NCBI RefSeq assembly: GCF_006476065.1
Contig: NZ_ML636798.1
Location: forward strand, 2,058,207-2,122,206
DNA from: Cognatiluteimonas lumbrici
Lineage (GTDB): Bacteria > Pseudomonadota > Gammaproteobacteria > Xanthomonadales > Xanthomonadaceae
Length of the DNA stretch: 64,000 bases
Reading direction: 5' to 3'
Below are positions 37,442-52,667 of this stretch, in pieces; within the stretch, counting starts at the first letter, position 1; every line of letters starts with the position of its first letter. The notes under the pieces are model-generated. The model did not search any database. It saw only the letters and a program-made list of their open reading frames with translations, and was not told where the DNA came from. Made by a program: the position numbers and the translations under genes.

Positions 37442-38824
37442 TCAGGCAGCGGCAAGGGCCTCGAGGTAGGCGTTGCGCCAGGCGGTGATGTCCCAGGTCT
37501 CGAGGCGGTCCATCATGGCGCGCCAGCGGTCGCGGCGTTCGTCGCGGTGCATGCGCAGCGCGGTGGCGATGGCGTCGGCGACGCCGTCCAGGTCGTAGGG
37601 GTTCACCAACAGCGCGCTGTCGAGCTCGCGCGCGGCGCCGGCGAACGCCGACAGCACCAGCACGCCCGGGTCCTCCGGATCCTGCGAGGCGACGAACTCC
37701 TTCGCCACCAGGTTCATGCCGTCGCGCAGCGGCGTCACGAGCCCGACCTTGGCCATCCGGTAGAAGCCTGTCAGCGTCGGGTGCGCGTAGTTGCGGTTGA
37801 CGTAGCGCATCGGTGTCCAGTCCGGCGCCGCGTGCGCGCCGTTGATGTGCCCGGCCAGCTGCTCCAGCTCCTCGCGCAGTTCGCGGTACTCGGCGACGTC
37901 GCCACGCGACACCGGCGCGATCTGCAGGAAGGTGAGCCGGCCGGCGAGGTCCGCGTGCCGCTCGAGGAAGCGCTCGAACGCGCGGAACCGTTCCGGCAGT
38001 CCCTTGGAATAGTCCAGCCGGTCCACGCCGATCGCGAGCTCGCGCCCGGACAAGCTGTCGGCGAGGCTGCGCACGCTCGGCTTGGACACGGCCTCGCGCG
38101 CCTGTTCGGCGATGTGCGCGGTGTCGATGCTGATCGGGAACGCCCCGGCGCGCAGCCGGCGCCCGCCGGCGGTCTCGAGCACGCCGTTGCCGACCACCCG
38201 GCCGCGCCCGTACAGGCGCACGTAGTCCTGGAAGCGCTCGAGGTCGCGCTGGGTCTGGAAGCCGACCAGGTCGTAGGCCGACAGGCCCTCGAACAGGCGC
38301 CCGTGCTGCGGCAGCGCCGCCAGCAGGTCGGACGAGGGCATCGGAACGTGCAGGAAGAAGCCGAGCCGGCAACGCACGCCGTGCTCGCGCAGCAGCGCCG
38401 CCAGCGGGATCAGGTGGTAGTCGTGCACCCAGACCAGGTCGTCGTCGCGCAGCATCGGCGCCAGCTTCTCGGCGAACAGCGCATTGACCCGGCGATAGGC
38501 CGCGTAGGTCTCGCGGCTGTAGTCCACCAGGTCCATGCGGAAGTGCAGCAGCGGCCACAGCGAGCGGTTGGCGAAGCCGTTGTAGTAGTCGGCGTGGTCG
38601 CGGCGCGACAGGTCGATGGTCGCGTACTCGATGCCGCCGGCCTCCTGCAGGTGCAGCTTGCCCGACTGCGACGGGTCGATGCGCCCGCTCCAGCCGAACC
38701 ACAGGCCGCCGCCGTCGGCGCGCGCGCGGTCGTCGAGCGCGGCCTGCAGCGCCACCGCGAGGCCGCCGGCGCGCGCCTCTCCCGGCAACGCCACGCGGTT
38801 GGAGACGACGACGAGCCGGCTCAT
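37442..38824 (-). CDS. otsA: Alpha,alpha-trehalose-phosphate synthase (UDP-forming)
   Basis: A 460-residue GT20 enzyme that joins UDP-glucose and glucose-6-phosphate to trehalose-6-phosphate in the cytoplasm. It has [69 protein letters not shown] and [14 protein letters not shown], all standard OtsA signatures. It is the third gene of otsB-GH15-otsA, 13 bases after the GH15 gene. Trehalose protects against osmotic and desiccation stress. Confidence 0.96.
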   Translation of the reverse strand: MSRLVVVSNRVALPGEARAGGLAVALQAALDDRARADGGGLWFGWSGRIDPSQSGKLHLQEAGGIEYATIDLSRRDHADYYNGFANRSLWPLLHFRMDLVDYSRETYAAYRRVNALFAEKLAPMLRDDDLVWVHDYHLIPLAALLREHGVRCRLGFFLHVPMPSSDLLAALPQHGRLFEGLSAYDLVGFQTQRDLERFQDYVRLYGRGRVVGNGVLETAGGRRLRAGAFPISIDTAHIAEQAREAVSKPSVRSLADSLSGRELAIGVDRLDYSKGLPERFRAFERFLERHADLAGRLTFLQIAPVSRGDVAEYRELREELEQLAGHINGAHAAPDWTPMRYVNRNYAHPTLTGFYRMAKVGLVTPLRDGMNLVAKEFVASQDPEDPGVLVLSAFAGAARELDSALLVNPYDLDGVADAIATALRMHRDERRDRWRAMMDRLETWDITAWRNAYLEALAAA

Positions 38825-38837
38825 GGCGCGACCCCGC

Positions 38838-40613
38838 TCATACCGCGTCCTGCCACGGCCGGCTGAGCGACATCGCGGCGATGATCAGGCCGACGTGCGA
38901 GTAGGTCTGCGGAAAGTTGCCCCACAGCTCGCCGGTGTCGAATGCGAGGTCCTCGGACAGCAGCCCGAGGTGGTTGCGCCGCCCCAGCACGTGGCTGAAC
39001 ATCTCGCGCGCCTCTTCCCTGCGGCCGATCGACACCAGCGCGTCGATGTACCAGAAGGTGCAGATGGTGAAGCTGGTCTCGGGCGTGCCGAAATCGTCCG
39101 GAGCGATGTACCGGAACAGCCCATGCCCGCGTTTCAGCTCGCGGCCGATCGCTTCCACGGTGGCGACGAAGCGCGGGTCGGTCGCCTCGACGAAGCCGAT
39201 GTCGGCGAGCAGCAGCAGCGAGGCGTCGAGGCGCTCGCCCCCGAACGCATCCGCGAAGTGGCCGCGTTCTTCGTTCCAGGCCTCGGCCAGCACCCTTTCG
39301 CGGATGGTGTCGGCACGGTCGCGCCACAGCCGCGCGCGCTCGTCGAGCTCGAAGTGGCGCGCGATCCGCGCCAGCCGGTCGCAGGCGGCCCAGCACATCA
39401 CCGCCGAATAGGTGTGCACGTGGGCCATGCCGCGGAACTCCCACAGCCCGGCGTCCGGCTTGTCGTAGACCGCGAAGGCCTGCTCGCCCATCGGCTCGAG
39501 GCGCTCGAACATGGCCACGTCGCCGCGGTGGCGCAGGCGCCGGTCGAAGAACAGTTGCGCCGAGGCCAGCACCACGCTGCCGTAGACGTCGTGCTGCTTC
39601 TGCAGCCAGGCCAGGTTGCCGCGCCGGACCGGGCCCATGCCGCGGTAGCCGGCCAGGGTTTCGACCTCTTCCTCCGCGAGCTCCTTCTCGAAGGCGATGC
39701 CGTACACCGGCTGCAGTTGCGGGTCCTCGCGCGCGGCCAGGTTGAAGATGTAGCGGATGTATTCCTCCATCGTGCGGGTCGCGCCCAGCCGGTTGAGCGC
39801 GCGCACCACGAAGGCGGCGTCGCGCAGCCAGCAGTAGCGGTAATCCCAGTTGCGGATGGAGTGGGGCGCCTCCGGGATCGAGGTGGTGGGCGCGGCGATG
39901 ATCCCGCCGGTGTCCTCGTACTGGCACAGCTTGAGGGTGATCGCGCTGCGGATCACGGCGTCCTGGAAGTCCAGCGGCAGCGACAGGTAGCGGCACCACT
40001 CGAACCAGTACTCGGCGGTCTGCCGCTGTGCGTCGTCCACGAAGCGCTGCAGGGGTTGGGTCAGGGTCTCGTCCGGGCCGAGCATGAAGCGCAGTTCGCG
40101 GTCGAGCACGAACGGCAGCCGGTCGCGCACCAGCCGCAGCGGTGCGTCGGTGGTCAGGCGCAGCGCCAGTTGCGGCAGCAGGAAGCGGATGTGGTTGCTG
40201 CCCCAGGTGCATTCCGGCACGCGTGCGCCCCAGTCGGCGAGCGGGCGCAGGTGGATGCGGATGCGCGGGCTGCCGCTCAGCGGCCGTACGCGCCGCACCA
40301 GCATCACCGGCCGGTAGAAGCGGTCGTGCTGGCGCCAGCGCGGCGCGAAGTCGATCTGCTCGACGCTACCGCCATGCGCGTCGTACAGCACCGTGCGCAG
40401 GATCGCGGTGTTGTCCAGGTACTCCTGCTCGGAGCGGACGAAATCCTCGAGTTCGATCGCCCAGTCGCCGCCCTCGATTTTCGGCTGCAGCAGGGCGCAG
40501 AACGCGGGGTCGCCGTCGAACGCCGGCAGGCAGCTCCAGACCACGCTGCCGCGCGCGTCCAGCAGCGCGCTGAAGCTGCCGTTGCCGACCAGGCCCAGGT
40601 CCAGGTTGCTCAT
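38838..40613 (-). CDS. Glycoside hydrolase family 15 protein (glucoamylase/trehalase-like)
   Basis: A 591-residue protein. The N-terminal beta-sandwich domain ([20 protein letters not shown]) precedes an alpha/alpha-barrel with [21 protein letters not shown] and, near the C-terminus, [19 protein letters not shown], which carries catalytic acidic residues of GH15. No signal peptide is visible, so it is cytoplasmic. GH15 includes glucoamylases and trehalases; sitting between otsB and otsA with an ATGA overlap to otsB, it may hydrolyse trehalose or a related glucan to balance the pool (inference). Confidence 0.9.
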   Translation of the reverse strand: MSNLDLGLVGNGSFSALLDARGSVVWSCLPAFDGDPAFCALLQPKIEGGDWAIELEDFVRSEQEYLDNTAILRTVLYDAHGGSVEQIDFAPRWRQHDRFYRPVMLVRRVRPLSGSPRIRIHLRPLADWGARVPECTWGSNHIRFLLPQLALRLTTDAPLRLVRDRLPFVLDRELRFMLGPDETLTQPLQRFVDDAQRQTAEYWFEWCRYLSLPLDFQDAVIRSAITLKLCQYEDTGGIIAAPTTSIPEAPHSIRNWDYRYCWLRDAAFVVRALNRLGATRTMEEYIRYIFNLAAREDPQLQPVYGIAFEKELAEEEVETLAGYRGMGPVRRGNLAWLQKQHDVYGSVVLASAQLFFDRRLRHRGDVAMFERLEPMGEQAFAVYDKPDAGLWEFRGMAHVHTYSAVMCWAACDRLARIARHFELDERARLWRDRADTIRERVLAEAWNEERGHFADAFGGERLDASLLLLADIGFVEATDPRFVATVEAIGRELKRGHGLFRYIAPDDFGTPETSFTICTFWYIDALVSIGRREEAREMFSHVLGRRNHLGLLSEDLAFDTGELWGNFPQTYSHVGLIIAAMSLSRPWQDAV

Positions 40614-41365
40614 GCCGCGACCCCCTCCGCCAGCCAGCGCCGCACCGCCTCCGGGCTGCGCAGCCGATAGTGCGCGGCGCTCGGTTCGCGGTCGCCGACC
40701 AGCACGCTCAGCCCGCCGCGGCGGTTGACCACGGCGAAGCCGCTCTCGTCGGTGATGTCGTCGCCGGCGAACACCGGCACGCGCCCGCGGAACGGCGGTT
40801 CCTCGAGCAGCGCGTCGATCGCGGCGCCCTTGTCGCCCTCGGCGGGCCGCAGTTCGACCACCTGGTTGCCGTGCTGCAGGCGGTAGCCGGGCAGGCGCGG
40901 CAGGACCGCGTCGGCGAAATCGCGCAGGGCGTCGCCCGCGGCCGGCGCGCCGCGCCAGTGCAGGCCCAGCGCGGCGCCCTTGTCCTCGACCACGGTGCCC
41001 GGCCAGCGCGTTGCCAGTTGCCTGGCTTCGTCGCGGACCGAGGCAAAGGCGGGCGGCGGTTCGGGCGCCGCCTGGACCTGGTGCGCGCTGCGCCGTTCGA
41101 GGCCGTGCAGGCCGGCGGCGGTGGGCAGGCGCATGGGCGCGAACAGGTGGTCCAGGCCGCGCAGCGGGCGCCCGCTCACCAGCGCCAGCGCGCCGTCCAG
41201 GCGGGTGGCCAGCGCCTCGAGGGTGGCGCGCAGGCGGGCGGGGACGCTGACCCCGTCGGGGGTGTCGGCGAAGTCCACCAGGCAGCCGTCCACGTCCAGG
41301 AACAGCGCCCAGTCGTCGGCCGGCGCGGGCGGCCGCGGCCGTGGCTTGTCGCGGTGCTTCGGCAT
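40610..41365 (-). CDS. otsB: Trehalose-6-phosphate phosphatase
   Basis: A 251-residue HAD-superfamily phosphatase. Motif I is [14 protein letters not shown], motif [10 protein letters not shown], and motifs III/IV include [13 protein letters not shown] and [12 protein letters not shown]. It removes phosphate from trehalose-6-phosphate made by OtsA. It leads the operon; 119 bases separate it from divergent clpB, so stress-linked promoters may be close together. The start at 41365 leaves a Pro/Arg-rich N-terminal tail before the catalytic domain. Confidence 0.94.
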   Translation of the reverse strand: MPKHRDKPRPRPPAPADDWALFLDVDGCLVDFADTPDGVSVPARLRATLEALATRLDGALALVSGRPLRGLDHLFAPMRLPTAAGLHGLERRSAHQVQAAPEPPPAFASVRDEARQLATRWPGTVVEDKGAALGLHWRGAPAAGDALRDFADAVLPRLPGYRLQHGNQVVELRPAEGDKGAAIDALLEEPPFRGRVPVFAGDDITDESGFAVVNRRGGLSVLVGDREPSAAHYRLRSPEAVRRWLAEGVAA

Positions 41366-41419
41366 GAAGGTATTGTCGCCGACATCTTGTCAGCGCCGGA
41401 TTCACGCGCTTTTCGCCGG

Positions 41420-41449
41420 CTTGCAACCGGCGCGGGGCGCCCACATTTA
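41420..41449 (+). promoter_or_regulatory. Sigma-32-type heat-shock promoter of clpB
   Basis: CTTGCAA at 41420-41426, a 14-base spacer and CCACATTTA at 41441-41449 match the RpoH consensus (CTTGAA, then CCCCATNT) closely. It lies 35 bases before the clpB ATG. Confidence 0.75.
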
Positions 41450-41484
41450 GGAACCAGTTCCCCAGCCGGGAGGAAGACTTCCCC

Positions 41485-44060
<2,576 letters not shown>

Positions 44061-44064
<4 letters not shown>

Positions 44065-45731
44065 GCGGTGCGCGGCGGGCGGTAGGCCGGGGAGGCCATG
44101 ATCATCTCGGCCAGCGAGTAGGCCAGCTCGCGCTCGGCCAGCACCGCGGCGTCGGCGCCGTGGGCGAGCAGGTGCTCGACCTGCCTGTCGCTGTGCGCGC
44201 GGGCCAGGGCGGTAATGCCGGGGTTCGCAGCCTTCAGCCGCTCGATCGCCTCGCCGGCCTCCAGCGCCTGCGGGATCGCGAACACCGCCAGCTTGGCGCG
44301 GTCCGGCGCCGCCTCCTCCATCACCCGCGGGTTGGCGGCGTTGCCGCGCACGGTGGTGAAGCCGTCCTCGCGCGCGCGCCGCACCAGGTCGGCGTCGTCC
44401 TCGATCACCACGATCGGCACGCCGCGGTGGCGCAGCAGGGTCGCGAGCTGCGCACCGACGCGGCCGTAGCCGACCACGATCGCGTGGCCCTCGATGTCCA
44501 CCGGCACCACCGGCGGTTCCGGCGGACGCTCGCGGTCGGCGCGCGCGTCCTCGCGCGCCTGCCAGCGGTCGAGCAGCATGAACAGCAGCGGGTTGAGCAT
44601 GATCGAGATCAGCGAGCCCGCCAGCACCAGGCTCAGGCCTTCGGGCGGCAGCAGCCGCAGCGCCAGCCCGAGCCCGGCGATGATGAAGGCGAACTCGCCG
44701 ATCTGCGCCAGGCTGGTGGAGATGGTCAGCGCGGTGGAGCGGGAGTGCCCGAACAGGCGCACGATGCCGTAGGCCGCCGCCGACTTGCCGACCAGGATGA
44801 TCAGCGTGGTCGCTACCACCTGCCACGGGTGGTCGAACAGGATGATCGGGTCGAACAGCATGCCGACCGAGACGAAGAACAGCACAGCGAACGCGTCGCG
44901 CATCGGCATCGAGTCCTGTGCCGCCTGCGAGCTGAACTCGGACTCGTTGAGCAGCATGCCGGCGAAGAACGCGCCCAGCGCGAACGACACCCCGAACAGC
45001 TCGGCCGAGCCCAGCGCCACCCCCATCGCGATCGCGAGCACGCACAGGGTGAACAGCTCGCGCGAGCCGGTCCCGGCGATGCGCTCCAGCAGCCACGGGA
45101 TCACCCGCCGCCCGACCAGCAGCATGAAGGCGACGAAGGCGCCGACCTTGAGGAAGGTGAACAGCAGCGCGATGCCGATCTCGCCGGCGCTGGCGTCGCC
45201 GTCGCCGAGCGCACCGGCGAGCGCGGGGATCAGCACCAGCGCCACCACGCAGGCGATGTCCTCGACGATCAGCCAGCCGACCGCGATCCGGCCGCGGCGG
45301 GTGTCCAGCAGCCGGCGCTCCTCCATCGCCCGCAACAGGACCACGGTGGAGGCGGTGGCCAGCGAGAACCCGAACACCAGGCCGGCCATGTGCCCCCAGC
45401 CCATCAGCAGGGCCAGGCCCCAGCCCAGGGTCGTGGCCACCGTGATCTGCGCTACCGCGCCGGGGATGGCGATCCCGCGCACCGACAGCAGGTCGCGCAG
45501 CGAGAAGTGCAGGCCGACCCCGAACATCAGCAGGATCACGCCGATCTCGGCCAGCTGCGGCGCGATCTCGGCATCCCCGACGAAGCCCGGCGTGTACGGC
45601 CCGGCGACGATCCCCGCCAGCAGGTAGCCCACCAGGGGCGACAGCCGCAGTCGGTTGGCCAGCGCCCCCAGCACGAACGCCAGCACGAAGCCGGCGACGA
45701 GCATGGCGATCAGCGAGGTGTGGTGGGGCAT
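44061..45731 (-). CDS. CPA2 cation/proton antiporter with TrkA-N domain (KefB/YbaL-like)
   Basis: About 556 residues. Some 12 membrane helices (Na_H_Exchanger domain) include [35 protein letters not shown] and [18 protein letters not shown], and are followed by a cytosolic RCK/TrkA-N domain with [18 protein letters not shown] and VIEDDADLV. The pattern is closest to YbaL/RosB. It probably exchanges K+ or Na+ for H+ with nucleotide control. The ATG at 45731 is preferred over an upstream GTG at 45746. It is divergent from the ABC-F gene with 17 bases between the starts. Confidence 0.88.
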
Positions 45732-45748
45732 CGGTCTAAAATACACGG

Positions 45749-47709
<1,961 letters not shown>

Positions 47710-47710
<1 letters not shown>

Positions 47711-48357
47711 TGCACGACACCCTTCGCAAGTCCCCCTCGCTCGCGACCACCGCGTTGCTGCTCTCCCTGGTCCTGGCCGCCTGCGCGCAGGCGCCGTCGC
47801 CGGTGCCGGAACCAGCCGTCGAGCCCGCGCACGCCCCGCAGGACGCGTTCGTCGCCAACCTGCGCGCGTTGTGCGGCCAGGCCTTCGCCGGCACGGTGGA
47901 GACCGACGTTCCCGCCGCGCCGGGCAACGACGCCTTCGCCGGCCAGCCGCTGGTCATGCACGTGCGCCAGTGCGACGAGGAGGAACTGCGCATTCCCTTC
48001 CATGTCGGCGAAGACCGCTCGCGCACCTGGGTGCTCACGCGGACCGGGGCAGGCCTGCGCCTGAAGCACGACCACCGCCACGCCGACGGCAGCCCGGATG
48101 CGGTCACCCTGTACGGCGGCGACACCGCCGACGCCGGCAGCGCCATCCGCCAGGAATTCCCGGTGGATGCCGAGTCGGTGGCGATGTTCGAGCGCGAGGG
48201 ACTTTCGGCATCGGTGAGCAATACCTGGGCGATGGAACTCGTGCCCGGAGAACGCTTCACCTACGAGCTGTCGCGCCCGGGCGGGCGCCTGTTCCGGGTC
48301 GCGTTCGACCTGTCCGCGCCGGTGCCGGCACCGCCGCCGCCGTGGGGCGCCGAGTGA
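47710..48357 (+). CDS. Putative outer-membrane lipoprotein of unknown function
   Basis: A 215-residue protein with a signal peptide and lipobox VLAAC (C25). The mature part has two Cys (RALCGQAF and VRQCDEEELR) that may form a disulfide, and stretches RIPFHVGEDRSRTWVLTRT, LKHDHRHADGSPDAVTLYGG. I do not recognise a named family; similar secreted proteins of this size occur in Xanthomonadaceae. It is translationally coupled to the ABC-F gene (TGATG), though the link may only be positional. Confidence 0.7.
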
Positions 48358-48411
48358 CGGTCCACGCGGCCTGACGCGACGCAGGCGCCCGCTCCGGTTA
48401 CCCTGCCGCCG

Positions 48412-49605
48412 ATGAGCCGCGACCTCATCTACCTGCTCCTCATCTTCGGCCTGCTGGTGGTGCCGCGCGCACTGCAGCGGCTGAAGATCCCGGCCCCGAT
48501 CACCAGCCTGCTGCTGGGCGTGGGCGCGATGCTGCTGTGGGGCAGCGACACCCACGACCCCGTGGTCACGCTGCTGTCGGCGCTGGGCATCTCCTCGCTG
48601 TTCCTGTTCGCCGGGCTCGAGGTGGACCTGGCGACCCTGCGCCAGGGCGCCGGGCGCCTGGCCATCCACCTCGCGGTGCGCGGGATCTCGCTGGCCCTGG
48701 TCGGCTGGCTGTCGTGGCGCTACCTCGAGCTGGGCTGGCAGGCCTCGGTGCTGCTCGCGCTCGCGCTCCTGACCCCGTCCACCGGCTTCATCCTCGACAC
48801 CCTCGAGCGCATGGGCCTGGACGAGGGCGAGCGCTTCTGGGTGACCAGCAAGGCGATTGCCGGCGAGCTGCTGGCGCTGGCGGTGCTGTTCGTGGCGCTG
48901 AAGGCAGACAACGGGATGGAGCTCGGCGTGTCCTCCGCGGCCATGGTCGGGCTGCTGGTGGGGCTGCCGCTGCTGTTCATCGCGCTCGGGCGCTGGGTGG
49001 TGCCGCATGCGCCCGGCTCGGAGTTCTCGCTGCTGGTGATGGTCGGCATGGTTGCGGCCTATTTCACCTTCCGGCTCGGGGTGTACTACCTGGTCGGCGC
49101 GTTCATCGCCGGCCTGACCGCGCGCATGCTGCAGGACCGCATGCCGCGGCTGACCGCGCACGACAACATCCACGCGCTGCGCCTGTTCGCGACCTTCTTC
49201 GTGCCGTTCTACTTCTTCCACGCCGGCACCCTGATCTCGCGCGACGCGCTCAGCCTGGAGGCGCTGCTGATCGGGCTCGGGATCACGGCGGTGGTGCTGC
49301 CGCTGCGGGTCGGGATGACCTGGCTGCAGCGGCGGGTGGTGTTCCGGGAGAGCGCGGCCGGGGCGCTGCGGGTGTCGGTGGCACTGGCGCCGACGCTGGT
49401 GTTCACGCTGGTGATCGCGCAGATCCTGTTCGAGCGCTTCGATCTGCCGGGGCCGCTGTTCGGGGGGCTGGTGCTGTACACGGTGCTCAACACGATGCTG
49501 CCGTCGCTGGTGCTGAAGCAGACCTTCGACATCGATCCGCTGGCCGACGCGCCGCCCTACCAGCACCCCGAGGACCGCAACACCCCCTCCCGCAACGCCC
49601 TGTAG
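48412..49605 (+). CDS. CPA2-type monovalent cation/proton antiporter (membrane domain only)
   Basis: A 397-residue membrane protein with about 12 helices and no C-terminal RCK domain: RDLIYLLLIFGLLVVPRAL, SLFLFAGLEVDLATLRQGAG, ALALLTPSTGFILDTLERMG, YYLVGAFIAGLTARML. Its helices match Na_H_Exchanger/CPA2 proteins. Probably an inner-membrane cation/H+ exchanger; ion unknown. The stop TAG (49603-49605) is part of the GTAG of a REP element, so the C-terminus ...SRNAL is set by that insertion. Confidence 0.83.
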   Translation: MSRDLIYLLLIFGLLVVPRALQRLKIPAPITSLLLGVGAMLLWGSDTHDPVVTLLSALGISSLFLFAGLEVDLATLRQGAGRLAIHLAVRGISLALVGWLSWRYLELGWQASVLLALALLTPSTGFILDTLERMGLDEGERFWVTSKAIAGELLALAVLFVALKADNGMELGVSSAAMVGLLVGLPLLFIALGRWVVPHAPGSEFSLLVMVGMVAAYFTFRLGVYYLVGAFIAGLTARMLQDRMPRLTAHDNIHALRLFATFFVPFYFFHAGTLISRDALSLEALLIGLGITAVVLPLRVGMTWLQRRVVFRESAAGALRVSVALAPTLVFTLVIAQILFERFDLPGPLFGGLVLYTVLNTMLPSLVLKQTFDIDPLADAPPYQHPEDRNTPSRNAL

Positions 49606-49626
49606 GAGCGGCGCTAGCGCCGCGAC
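49602..49626 (+). repeat. REP element (type 1, forward) supplying the antiporter stop
   Basis: Single 25 bp GTAG palindrome in the 38-base gap between the antiporter and the convergent SIMPL gene; its TAG is the antiporter stop. Confidence 0.87.
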
Positions 49627-49643
49627 CGATCTTCGGGTGGCGG

Positions 49644-50348
49644 TCAGTCGCGGAGGAAGTATTCGACGGTGGTGACGACGCGGACCTTCTTGACCTGGGG
49701 GCTGCTCTGGTCGCGGTCGCTGATGGTCACCACGCCCTGGTTCGCGTTGCGGATGCCGCCCAGGCGTGAGCCCGAGTCCTTGGCGAACTGCTCGGCCGAC
49801 TCGCGCGCCGCCGCGGTCGCTTCCGCGATCAGTTCCGGCTTGATGTCGTTGAGTTTGGTGTAGTCGAACTCGGGCTGGCTGTGCTGCTCGAGCATCACCC
49901 CGCCGGCCACCAGCTGGCCGCTGTTGCGGAGCGCGGCCAGCGCCTTGTCCACCTTGGTGGTGCGCAGGCTGACGGTGTTGGCGTAGCGGAAGCGCTCCGG
50001 CGGGCGGCTGTCGCCGTAGGCGTAGGCCCAGCGGTCCTCCAGCCGCGGCGGCGAGACCACGATCTCGCCTTCCTCGAAGCCGGCGTCGAGGAAGAAGCGG
50101 CGGATCGCCTCGGTGTTGCGGGCGAGGTCGCGCTGGACCGAGGCCAGGTCGTTGCCGCCGACCGTGTGCGGCAGCGGCCAGACCAGCAGGTCGGCGTCCA
50201 CGATGCGCTCGGCCGAGCCCTTGACCACGACGTAGCGGTCCTGGGTCTTGATCGCGACCAGGCCGCGGGACGCGAACCAGCCGGCCACGACGATGCCGAG
50301 CGCCAGCAAGAGCGCGGCGATGATGGAGGCGAAGCTGCGATCCTGCAT
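49644..50348 (-). CDS. SIMPL-domain periplasmic protein
   Basis: A 234-residue protein with an N-terminal signal anchor (FASIIAALLLALGIVVAGWFA) and a SIMPL/DUF541 domain: RYVVVKGSAERIVDADLLVWPL, PPRLEDRWAYAYG, YANTVSLRTTKVDKALAAL, AAARESAEQFAKDSGSRLGGI and a C-terminal VVTTVEYFLRD. These proteins face the periplasm and some are linked to oxidative stress resistance, but the molecular role is unknown. It stands alone, convergent with the antiporter and divergent from the FmdB-like gene. Confidence 0.85.
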   Translation of the reverse strand: MQDRSFASIIAALLLALGIVVAGWFASRGLVAIKTQDRYVVVKGSAERIVDADLLVWPLPHTVGGNDLASVQRDLARNTEAIRRFFLDAGFEEGEIVVSPPRLEDRWAYAYGDSRPPERFRYANTVSLRTTKVDKALAALRNSGQLVAGGVMLEQHSQPEFDYTKLNDIKPELIAEATAAARESAEQFAKDSGSRLGGIRNANQGVVTISDRDQSSPQVKKVRVVTTVEYFLRD

Positions 50349-50477
50349 GGCGGTCTCCCCGGGTGGCGTCCGCGACAGTCTAGCCGCGCGTGACGCCGCC
50401 GCCAGTGCGCTTGAATAAGCGGATTCAGCCCCCAGAATGGTTCGCGTTCCGTCCCCTTGCACGAGTTCCAGCGCGCC

Positions 50478-50780
50478 ATGCCGATCTACGCCTTCTCCTG
50501 CGATGCCTGCGGCCACGAGTTCGACCGCCTGCAGAAACTCTCGGATCCGGACCCGGAGGCCTGCCCGGCCTGCGCCGCGGCCGCCGTGAAGCGCAAGGTC
50601 ACCGCCCCCAGCTTCCGCCTCGCCGGCGGCGGCTGGTACGAAACCGACTTCAAGAAGGAAGGCAAGCGCAACCTCGCCGGCGACGCCGCCAAGCCCGCCG
50701 ACACCAACCCGTCCGAGTCCAAGCCCACCGGGAAGAAGGCGGAAGCGAAAGCGACGCCCTCGAGCACCGGCGAAGCGTAG
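50478..50780 (+). CDS. FmdB-family zinc-ribbon protein
   Basis: A 100-residue protein. The N-terminal zinc ribbon MPIYAFSCDACGHEFDRLQ and CPACAAAAVKRKV provides two CxxC pairs; SFRLAGGGWYETDFK is the conserved tail of the FmdB domain. The rest is a disordered Lys/Ala/Pro-rich extension. The function is unclear (regulator or zinc-binding helper). Family members often precede aspS, as here. The stop TAG is directly followed by a 21 bp inverted repeat. Confidence 0.85.
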   Translation: MPIYAFSCDACGHEFDRLQKLSDPDPEACPACAAAAVKRKVTAPSFRLAGGGWYETDFKKEGKRNLAGDAAKPADTNPSESKPTGKKAEAKATPSSTGEA

Positions 50781-50852
50781 CGGGAAAGGCGGTTCCCCTG
50801 GCCGACGACTCAAAACGCTCTGCGAGGAGGGCAGGGGAACCGCCTTTCCCGC
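50780..50852. repeat. Perfect 21 bp inverted repeat between fmdB-like gene and aspS
   Basis: GCGGGAAAGGCGGTTCCCCTG (50780-50800) pairs exactly with its inverted copy at 50832-50852, around a 31-base loop. It begins on the last base of the upstream stop codon and ends 57 bases before the aspS ATG. It could be a terminator, an aspS leader structure or another repeat family. Confidence 0.8.
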
Positions 50853-50909
50853 GAGAGCGCCCGTCCGAAGCCCGCTAGAATGGAAGGCTTCCCAGCCCTC
50901 CCGAACCAA

Positions 50910-52667
50910 ATGCGTACCCACTTCTGCGGCCTGATCGACGAATCCCTGGTCGGCGAGACCGTCACCCTGTGCGGCTGGGCCGACGTCGCCCGCGACCTCG
51001 GCGGCCTCTGCTTCGTCGACCTGCGCGACCACGAAGGCATCGTCCAGGTCGTCGCCGAACCGTCGGACGCCGAGGGCAACGCCGCGGTGCTCGGGACCGC
51101 CGCCGGCATCGGCTACGAGGACTGCCTGCGCGTCACCGGCACCGTGCGCCGCCGCGAGAAGCCCAATCCCAAGCTGCCGACCGGGCAGGTCGAGGTGCTG
51201 GCGACCGCGATCGAGGTGCTGAACAAGGCCGCGCCGCTGCCGTTCCACGCGCACGAGAACGCCGGCGAGGACATCCGCCTCAAGTACCGCTACCTCGACC
51301 TGCGCACGCCGCGCATGCAGCAGATGCTGCGCACCCGCACGAAGCTGGTGCAGGCGCTGCGCCGCTGGCTGGACGCGCGGGGCTTCCAGGACATCGAGAC
51401 CCCGATCCTGACCAAGGCCACGCCCGAGGGCGCGCGCGACTTCCTGGTGCCGGCGCGGCTGCATCCGGGCGAGTTCTACGCGCTGCCGCAGTCGCCGCAG
51501 CTGTTCAAGCAGATCCTGATGGTGGCCGGCTTCGACCGCTACTACCAGATCGCGCGCTGCTTCCGCGACGAGGCGCTGCGCGCCGACCGCCAGCTCGAGT
51601 TCACCCAGCTCGACATGGAGTTCGCCTGGGTCGCCGAGCGCGACGTGCAGGACACGGTCGAGGCGATGATGCGCGACGTGTTCCGCGAGGTGATGGACGT
51701 GGAGCTCGGCGAGTTCCCGCGCATGACCTGGGCCGAGGCGATGCGCCGCTACGGCTCGGACAAGCCCGACCTGCGCTTTGGCATGGAGCTGGTGGACGTC
51801 GCTGCGCTGGTGAAGGCGACGGAATTCAAGGTGTTCGCCGAGTGGGCGAATGCGGATGGCGGGCGCGTCGCCGCGCTGCGCGCCGTCGGCGGCGCCGGCT
51901 TCTCGCGCAAGCAGGTGGACGACTACGCCGCGCACGCGGCCAAGTTCGGCGCCAAGGGCCTGGCATGGCTCAAGCTGGGCGCCGACGGCACCATCAACTC
52001 GCCGATCGCCAAGTTCCTCGACGAGGCCACCCAGCAGGCGTTGGTGCAGGCGATCGGCCTGCAGCCTGGCGACATCGGGTTCTTCGGGGCCGGCCCGTAC
52101 AGGGTGGTCAGCGAGTTCATGGGCGCGCTGCGCCTGAAGCTGGGCCGCGACCTCGGCCTGGTCGAGGCCGGCTGGAAGCCGCTGTGGGTCACCGACTTCC
52201 CGATGTTCGAGTGGGACGAGGAGGAACAGCGCCACGTCGCCCTGCACCATCCGTTCACCGCGCCCGCCGTGGACAGCATCGACGACCTGCGCGCCAACGC
52301 CGCGACCGCTGTCAGCCGCGGCTACGACATGGTTTTGAACGGCAACGAGATCGGCGGCGGCTCGATCCGCATCCACCGCCCGGAGATGCAGGCGGCGGTG
52401 TTCGATCTGCTCGGGATCGGCGCCGAGGAGCAGCAGGCCAAGTTCGGCTTCCTGCTCGAGGCGCTGAACTACGGCGCGCCGCCGCACGGCGGCATCGCCT
52501 TCGGCATCGACCGCATCGCCGCGCTGATGGCCGGCACCGAGTCCATCCGCGACGTGATCGCGTTCCCCAAGACCACCACCGCGCAGTGCCTGATGACCGG
52601 CGCGCCGTCGCCGGTCCCGGAGCAGCAGCTGCGCGAGGTGCACGTGGCGATCAAGCCGAAGGAATGA
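50910..52667 (+). CDS. aspS: Aspartyl-tRNA synthetase
   Basis: A 585-residue class IIb synthetase. The OB-fold anticodon domain ([22 protein letters not shown]) is followed by motif 1, motif 2 [21 protein letters not shown], the bacterial GAD insertion (about residues 285-420) and motif 3 [13 protein letters not shown]. Length and GAD domain fit the bacterial type. The ATG at 50910 gives the normal N-terminus MRTHFCG; an upstream ATG at 50880 would add ten residues. A GNAT gene overlaps its stop (ATGA). Confidence 0.97.
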   Translation: MRTHFCGLIDESLVGETVTLCGWADVARDLGGLCFVDLRDHEGIVQVVAEPSDAEGNAAVLGTAAGIGYEDCLRVTGTVRRREKPNPKLPTGQVEVLATAIEVLNKAAPLPFHAHENAGEDIRLKYRYLDLRTPRMQQMLRTRTKLVQALRRWLDARGFQDIETPILTKATPEGARDFLVPARLHPGEFYALPQSPQLFKQILMVAGFDRYYQIARCFRDEALRADRQLEFTQLDMEFAWVAERDVQDTVEAMMRDVFREVMDVELGEFPRMTWAEAMRRYGSDKPDLRFGMELVDVAALVKATEFKVFAEWANADGGRVAALRAVGGAGFSRKQVDDYAAHAAKFGAKGLAWLKLGADGTINSPIAKFLDEATQQALVQAIGLQPGDIGFFGAGPYRVVSEFMGALRLKLGRDLGLVEAGWKPLWVTDFPMFEWDEEEQRHVALHHPFTAPAVDSIDDLRANAATAVSRGYDMVLNGNEIGGGSIRIHRPEMQAAVFDLLGIGAEEQQAKFGFLLEALNYGAPPHGGIAFGIDRIAALMAGTESIRDVIAFPKTTTAQCLMTGAPSPVPEQQLREVHVAIKPKE

